Source: Ignavibacteriales bacterium (lineage in GTDB: Bacteria > Bacteroidota > Ignavibacteria > Ignavibacteriales > Ignavibacteriaceae). From it: a DNA stretch of 19,360 nucleotides. This document shows positions 15,348-19,360 of this stretch, in pieces. The notes under the pieces were generated by a model, which saw only the letters and a list, made by a program, of their open reading frames with translations, had not been told where the DNA came from and did no database searches. Location: the NCBI GenBank assembly GCA_020061995.1, contig JAGUXE010000127.1, positions 1 through 19,360 of the forward strand, given 5' to 3'. Every line of letters starts with the position of its first letter. The first letter of the stretch is position 1. Made by a program: the position numbers and the translations under genes.

Positions 15348-16358
15348 TTAATTACTCATCATAATTGATGATTTAACTTGAGTTAAGGTGTTTCCAAAAC
15401 AATCGGCAACACCTTCTCTCAGTAAGTTTTCAAAATGAATAATCCCTTCGTTGTACAATTTTACTTTTGGGAAATTGCCTCGAGTTATTGTTCGTAAATC
15501 GGAATCTACGATTTCAACTTTTCCGTCTGATTCAGCTGCGTAGTGATGAGGAGCTATCTGATAAATTTGGTCATACGATTTTTCGTTAGCAATGTATCCA
15601 CTTTTATCAATAAAGAACCAATGAGCATCTTTTTCAACTGCCGCATATTTTCCAACAAAAGGGATAACACTTTCATAAATGAACGGGATTGCGATCTCAC
15701 CTTTGGCATTAATAAAACCATAGTTTCCATTCCTCCAAACCGCAGCAACTCCGGATGAAAATCTTAATGCCCATTCATATATCATTGGTATTACCAGATT
15801 CAGTTCTTTATCAATAAATCCATAGTCACCATTGTACTTTCTTCGGATCAAACCTTCAGAATATTCATCATTATCATCTAATAGATCATATGGATGTTCG
15901 ATAATCAATTCTTCACCGAAGGGAATTACAAATTCTCCTATTGTATTGACGTATGCGACTAATCTTCTTTCACCATCATCTGTCATTTTTGAAATGTTCG
16001 CAAGACCATTCCTAAACTTCCCGGTAACAAAGAATTCATTCCATTTTGCAATTTCTTTTCCCACTGTATCAATAAGAACAGTTTCATTTCCTTTTTGAAC
16101 AAAAGCCAGTCCTTCAGAAAAATCATCACAAATATTATACTTTGGTGGAATCACCCATCGTAAATTGCGATCAACAAAACCGCATTTCATCTTTAGCTCT
16201 GCTTGTGCAAGATCATTTTGAAAAAAACCTAGATAATCGAAGTGAGGAAATGATTCTTTTCCGTCAATACCTAAAACTCCTCTTACGAGTCTTTCGTTTT
16301 CAATTTTATAAATTGTTGTAATGCCATTTGTTGTTTCACCTCTGACGATCGCCTCCAT
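15348..16358 (-). CDS. WG-repeat protein
   Basis: This is a 336-residue protein starting at ATG 16358, with an excellent ribosome site (GGAGAG at 16365-16370 on the complementary strand). It contains several WG-type repeats, whose consensus is G-F-I-D-x-x-G-x-x-V-I-P-x-x-Y followed by F-S-x-G-x-A-x-V. Examples are CGFVDRNLRWVIPPKY with FSEGLAFV (59-87), YGFIDKELNLVIPMIY with FSSGVAAV (179-207), and YGFINAKGEIAIPFIYESV (213-231), with weaker copies at the ends. WG repeats form beta-structured protein-binding surfaces and have no catalytic role. There is no signal peptide, so it is probably cytoplasmic. It is the first gene of the operon with the unknown protein and the exonuclease, and has the WYL-regulator site 65-88 bp upstream of its start. 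Sensing or scaffolding is the likely role. Confidence 0.85.
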   Translation of the reverse strand: MEAIVRGETTNGITTIYKIENERLVRGVLGIDGKESFPHFDYLGFFQNDLAQAELKMKCGFVDRNLRWVIPPKYNICDDFSEGLAFVQKGNETVLIDTVGKEIAKWNEFFVTGKFRNGLANISKMTDDGERRLVAYVNTIGEFVIPFGEELIIEHPYDLLDDNDEYSEGLIRRKYNGDYGFIDKELNLVIPMIYEWALRFSSGVAAVWRNGNYGFINAKGEIAIPFIYESVIPFVGKYAAVEKDAHWFFIDKSGYIANEKSYDQIYQIAPHHYAAESDGKVEIVDSDLRTITRGNFPKVKLYNEGIIHFENLLREGVADCFGNTLTQVKSSIMMSN

Positions 16359-16422
16359 AACACTCTCTCCTTTTTAATTAATTTAATTTTTATTTCAAAT
16401 TTAGATGTGAGAAGGGGTGAAA

Positions 16423-16446
16423 GTTCTATCATTAAATGATAATTCT
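16423..16446. promoter_or_regulatory. Predicted WYL-regulator operator in front of the WG/exonuclease operon
   Basis: This is a 24-bp site with the core palindrome TATCATTAAATGATA (16427-16441; two 7-bp arms around one base). It is identical over all 24 bases, in reverse orientation, to the site at 17393-17416 upstream of the WYL gene. It lies about 65 bp upstream of the WG-repeat start codon. A TAAATTTG element on the minus strand (16396-16403), matching the Bacteroidota -7 consensus TAnnTTTG, lies between the site and the gene. A second small inverted repeat, ATTCTC/GAGAAT (16442-16457), overlaps the edge and may help end the WYL transcript. Confidence 0.7.
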
Positions 16447-16489
16447 CTATTGAGAATAATCCGGGCGATGAAAGTTTCTGATATGTATT

Positions 16490-17350
16490 TTATTTTTGGT
16501 GAGCTATAATGTTATTTTTTGAGATCTTCGTTACTAAAGAAATCAACTCCTCTGGTTCTTGTGCAATTACTTCTCCACCTCTCCCCGCCACCCAGCGGGC
16601 GACATCTTCAAGTGAATTAACACAAAATGAAACCATAACTAATCCATCTTTCTGATAATCAATGGTCTGCTTTTCCATCAGCAGAGGGATTTTACCGCTT
16701 GCGATCCATTGCGGAGTGAACATGAGTTTAACCTTATGATTTTCATGGCTTGTCCATGCACCGAATGAATTATCGAGCAGCAATTGTGCGTTCAGCTCTT
16801 CGGGAATTGTAAAGTTTTTCTCGGTCATTTCTATTGCGGTGATTTTGGAAAGCAAGAACTGTTTTACTTTATCTGCTTCCTTTGCAAGTAATCGCCATTC
16901 GTTCTCCCTCTCAAAAAGAAGGAGTGGCTGAAGTCTTTTATCGGTTAATCGTTTTTCGGCAGTCTTTTTATACTTTATTTTTATTTCTATTTTTTCTCTG
17001 CAAGCCATGTTCAGCAAAGCCAAAAAGCTAAATGATTTCTCTTTTAATACTGTTGTAAGAAAGTGATTACTTTTTTGGGAAAGTGCGGTTGGGACTCCTA
17101 CATAAACATAATCATCAATTAATTCATTCACTGTATCTTCTTGAAGCGGAGAAGTAACTTTGAGTCCTTCGTTCGGAACTGAATGAATGTCAACACCCCT
17201 TTTTCTTAGGGTTGATAAATCCCGTTGAATAGTTACGGAATTACACTCAAACATATCTTCCATGTCTTGTGTGGAAAACTTGCAAGGATAGGCTGTTGTT
17301 AATGCAGCTATCTCTATTTGTCGTTTTGTTTTTTTCAGAAAATCAGACAT
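16490..17350 (-). CDS. WYL-domain transcriptional regulator (BrxR/CapW-like)
   Basis: This is a 286-residue protein starting at ATG 17350. Residues 8-65 form a winged helix-turn-helix (FSTQDMEDMFECNSVTIQRD followed by LSTLRKRGVDI). A WYL domain follows at about 105-180, with the WYL motif degenerate as EWRLLAKEAD (151-160). The C-terminal 80 residues (KVKLMFTPQW onward, ending GEVIAQEPEELISLV) fit the WCX extension. This wHTH-WYL-WCX layout and length match BrxR/CapW, dimeric regulators that bind palindromes and repress phage-defence operons until a nucleic-acid-type ligand is sensed. A 24-bp palindromic site lies 43-66 bp upstream of its own start, and an identical copy lies just past its stop, in front of the WG/exonuclease operon. 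Autoregulation plus control of that operon is therefore likely. Family is secure; the target assignment is inferred. Confidence 0.88.
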   Translation of the reverse strand: MSDFLKKTKRQIEIAALTTAYPCKFSTQDMEDMFECNSVTIQRDLSTLRKRGVDIHSVPNEGLKVTSPLQEDTVNELIDDYVYVGVPTALSQKSNHFLTTVLKEKSFSFLALLNMACREKIEIKIKYKKTAEKRLTDKRLQPLLLFERENEWRLLAKEADKVKQFLLSKITAIEMTEKNFTIPEELNAQLLLDNSFGAWTSHENHKVKLMFTPQWIASGKIPLLMEKQTIDYQKDGLVMVSFCVNSLEDVARWVAGRGGEVIAQEPEELISLVTKISKNNIIAHQK

Positions 17351-17392
17351 ACATTTATTCCAAAAGATAGAAATGACTGCTTCAATTTAATC

Positions 17393-17416
17393 AGAATTAT
17401 CATTTAATGATAGAAC
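17393..17416. promoter_or_regulatory. Predicted WYL-regulator operator in front of its own gene
   Basis: This is a 24-bp site with core TATCATTTAATGATA (17398-17412), identical over 24 of 24 bases to the reverse complement of 16423-16446. The match stops abruptly on both sides. It lies between the WYL start (17350) and the broken plus-strand gene starting at 17477, so it could control both directions. The two sites are inverted relative to transcription, so a shared promoter element is an unlikely explanation for the identity. Confidence 0.7.
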
Positions 17417-17476
17417 CGTTTAGGAACAATCAACTAGTTTTGCAGTGAGAAAATAAATAATTGGAAGGTTCACAAA

Positions 17477-17776
17477 ATGGAACTAGTTGTTTATTTAATT
17501 GGGAGTGGATTTCCTATTAACGGGAGAAACGAAGTTATTTATCGGGGTTAATATGAAATAAAGGATAATAGAGTTGTCAAATTTCACGAATGTACAGACG
17601 CTGAATCTGTAATAGAAGTTTTGTTAAAAAGAATGTCGGTGAAAAAGTTGGTTAAAGATTACAAACGGCGCGGTCAAGTATTTCTTCGTTTCGAAGAAGT
17701 TGAAACACTTGATATTGCCTTGGCAAAGTTAGGAACTGTTAAACCAATGGATTTTATAATTGATTCTATTGAATGA
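17477..17776 (+). pseudogene. Broken small gene with an in-frame stop
   Basis: This is the only plus-strand candidate in the window. ATG at 17477 follows a good ribosome site (GGAAGG, 8 bases upstream). The reading frame runs 24 codons (MELVVYLIGSGFPINGRN...), meets TAA at 17549-17551, and then continues open in the same frame for 74 more codons to TGA at 17774-17776. The continuation has normal coding character, for example LVKDYKRRGQVFLRFEEVE. The simplest reading is a 99-residue gene with a single nonsense mutation or a sequencing error. It is divergent from the WYL gene and shares its regulatory region. I do not recognise the product. The second half could start at the internal ATG 17633, but no ribosome site supports that. 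Confidence 0.55.
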
Positions 17777-17861
17777 GCAATTTATTATCCAACGTCTGGT
17801 GAAAAAAGATCATTCTAAAATATGTTTCCAGTAAAATCAACTCTTAGGAAATGGAGTGACA

Positions 17862-18887
17862 CTAAATATGCTTTTGTATCGTTTCAAAAGAAATGTTAAT
17901 AAAATTTCGGATCTCATTCCTAAGTACATTCCAATTATTAAAACAACTTTTTTCAATATTGTGGCTGATTGATAATTGATTATGCCAGTTTTTACAAAGA
18001 GGTGAATCTTTTTTAAGCATTTTATATAAATCAGATGCCCTTTCGTCACTAGGACAAAAAATATAAATAATAAAGGATATAGAAGTTTCAGAAAACTGGA
18101 ATGTCAGCCAAAAAGTGTATTCGTCATGGTTTTTTAAACGAATAACTTTGCTATAATCACCAACATAATTGGGTCGATTGAGCCATCTTCTGTCTTTATC
18201 GCTTAATGATTGAAAATTCTTAAAGTATAGATCTCCATTATCATCATTAACAATGCTGTTTAAAGCCGCGTTAAAATCACTAATCATTTTTTCTTCTGAT
18301 ACTCGAAAGTTCCTACTAGTTTCTAAAACATAATTAATATTTTTTAAATCAAATCCATTAAATGGCGACATTTCGATTACTCCTAAATAGTGGTCGTATT
18401 TTGTGAATAGATTGTTGCTCTCATCTAATGAAAATAATTGGCGGAGTATCCCACGAATTTCTCTATATGAGATTTTGCAAAATAGCATATTCGGGATTTC
18501 TGATGGCTCGGGTATATATGTGGATCGGCATAAAAGTATGATAATCTTTAGTTTGTTTTCATCTGAACTCGACAGATATTTCTCATAATCTATAAGTTGC
18601 CCTTTTCTCAATTCTCTTCTGCGGTTAGTTTTGTTCTCGATTGCTAAATCGTACCTTTGTGTTGATATTAATATATCTATTCTGCCGTTGGGGATACAAA
18701 ATTCACGGCTAATTTGAACATCATTTTCTATATCGTCTAGCGTGAAATTAGGATCTCCAATATTAACTCTATTCTCAACTAATTTCTTAAATGCTTGAAA
18801 GAAGTCATAATATTCAGAAAACAGAAAAGCTGTTAAATCAGAGAATCCATTCTCTCTTTCTCTAAAAATTGAAAGTAAGTTATTCAT
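17862..18887 (-). CDS. PD-(D/E)XK nuclease-superfamily protein
   Basis: This is a 341-residue protein starting at ATG 18887; its ribosome site is weak. The nuclease signature is clear in the first third: Asp71 in NGRIDILI, the E-x-K pair at Glu84 and Lys86 in YDLAIENKTN, and Gln97 with Tyr101 in GQLIDYEKYL, a common helix after the catalytic strand. This resembles the PDDEXK_4-type families, often found as lone genes in defence regions. The C-terminal two thirds have no recognisable domain and could be a DNA-binding or sensing part (WLNRPNYVGDYSKVI, FWLTFQFSETSISFIIYIF). There is no methyltransferase partner nearby, so it is not a standard restriction system. It is transcribed in the same direction as the WYL gene but separated from it by the broken gene, and is probably independent. 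Fold confident; DNA cleavage inferred. Confidence 0.82.
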   Translation of the reverse strand: MNNLLSIFRERENGFSDLTAFLFSEYYDFFQAFKKLVENRVNIGDPNFTLDDIENDVQISREFCIPNGRIDILISTQRYDLAIENKTNRRRELRKGQLIDYEKYLSSSDENKLKIIILLCRSTYIPEPSEIPNMLFCKISYREIRGILRQLFSLDESNNLFTKYDHYLGVIEMSPFNGFDLKNINYVLETSRNFRVSEEKMISDFNAALNSIVNDDNGDLYFKNFQSLSDKDRRWLNRPNYVGDYSKVIRLKNHDEYTFWLTFQFSETSISFIIYIFCPSDERASDLYKMLKKDSPLCKNWHNQLSISHNIEKSCFNNWNVLRNEIRNFINISFETIQKHI

Positions 18888-19360
18888 ACTACTACATCAT
18901 TTATAATGCATCCAACATGGTTGAATTAGAATCTAGGTGTTTTTTTATGTTATTGATAATTTGTTCTCTTGAGTGAATTTGCGTCCTAATATTTTTTTAA
19001 ACCTTCTTAAAGCTTTAATTTGTAATCATGTTGGATTTCTTAAAAAAGGCTAGCAACTTATCCATTACCTATTATACTTTGTTTTTTTTGTTAACGAAAA
19101 CTAAATCTAATTGTTGTGATTGCCAAGAAAAATCTTGATTAAACTAGCGACTCAAACTGTGGTTTTAAATCTGAAATTCCTTGAACCAAAATATATATGG
19201 TTGTCATAGTTTTTAGCACTAATCGCACCCAAAAACTCTGGCAAAATTAAATAATTATACTGCTTCAGATGGAAAGATACTTTTCAAATAGTTAGATTTA
19301 GAGAAACGGAAATTGAGTGAGTAAATTTTGGTTAAAACTAAATTGCTGTAAACTAATTAA
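18888..19360. other. Intergenic region without a recognisable gene
   Basis: About 470 bp at the right edge of the window with stops in all frames at short intervals. The minus-strand frame entering from the edge closes after about 20 codons. The left part must contain the promoter of the PD-(D/E)XK gene. One long-range inverted repeat is listed separately; nothing else stands out. Confidence 0.6.
18910..19036. repeat. 10-bp inverted repeat spaced by 107 bp
   Basis: ATCCAACATG (18910-18919) and CATGTTGGAT (19027-19036) are perfect reverse complements. They lie in the upstream region of the PD-(D/E)XK gene. They could be two half-sites of a looping regulator. Given the length of the region, a chance match of this size is possible. 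Confidence 0.25.

Noticed and set aside
16423..17416. Possible insertion sequence bounded by 24-bp inverted repeats
   Set aside because: No transposase is encoded between them and no target-site duplication is visible at the borders. The regulator-plus-operator explanation fits better, though the mobile-unit idea is kept as an alternative in the findings.
18896..18910. CATTTATAATG-type palindrome upstream of the PD-(D/E)XK gene, partly resembling the WYL operator core
   Set aside because: Only about 8 bases match the operator, the arms are 4 bp, and spacing differs, so it is not convincing as a third site.

Overview
The window is AT-rich and every intact gene lies on the minus strand. No rRNA, tRNA or CRISPR array is visible. 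Many genes have recognisable Shine-Dalgarno sequences (for example GGAGAG before the gene starting at 16358, and AGGTGAGG before the one starting at 2898). One promoter region carries TAAATTTG, which fits the Bacteroidota -7 consensus TAnnTTTG. Together with WG repeats and overall protein style this suggests the Bacteroidota/Ignavibacteriota/Chlorobiota neighbourhood, but that is a low-confidence guess.

Region 1 (12683 down to 1, continuing off the left edge) is a tightly packed operon of at least ten genes, with gaps of 8 to 16 bp or short overlaps. In transcription order it encodes: a zinc-ribbon plus beta-rich protein; a secreted or membrane-anchored vWA protein with a cytoplasmic tail; a three-helix membrane protein; a 979-residue tubulin/FtsZ-like GTPase; an 80-residue zinc ribbon; a pseudokinase / beta-sandwich / Hsp70-type ATPase fusion; an unrecognised 291-residue protein; a membrane-anchored coiled-coil protein; a protein with a GrpE-like C-terminus; and a truncated beta-rich/coiled-coil protein. 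My reading is a membrane-linked cytoskeletal machine. A GTPase polymer would be coupled through a vWA membrane receptor to a dedicated Hsp70-like ATPase that has its own nucleotide-exchange factor. It is related to the FtsZ-like/vWA systems described by Makarova and Koonin (2010), with chaperone parts added.

Region 2 (12684-13892) is about 1.2 kb without a credible gene. It holds a terminator-like hairpin and a longer-loop inverted repeat.

Region 3 (17416 down to 13893) is a small accessory module. A WYL-domain regulator of BrxR/CapW type sits upstream of a three-gene operon encoding a WG-repeat protein, an unrecognised helical protein and a DEDDh 3'-5' exonuclease. Two identical 24-bp sites centred on a palindrome, in opposite orientation, lie in front of the regulator gene and in front of the operon. 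This looks like a regulator controlling itself and its target operon, the usual arrangement for WYL-controlled phage-defence loci.

Region 4 (17477-19360) contains a broken plus-strand gene divergent from the regulator, a PD-(D/E)XK nuclease-family gene, and about 470 bp without a recognisable gene. Two candidate systems deserve attention: the tubulin/Hsp70/GrpE/vWA operon and the WYL-controlled WG/exonuclease operon.
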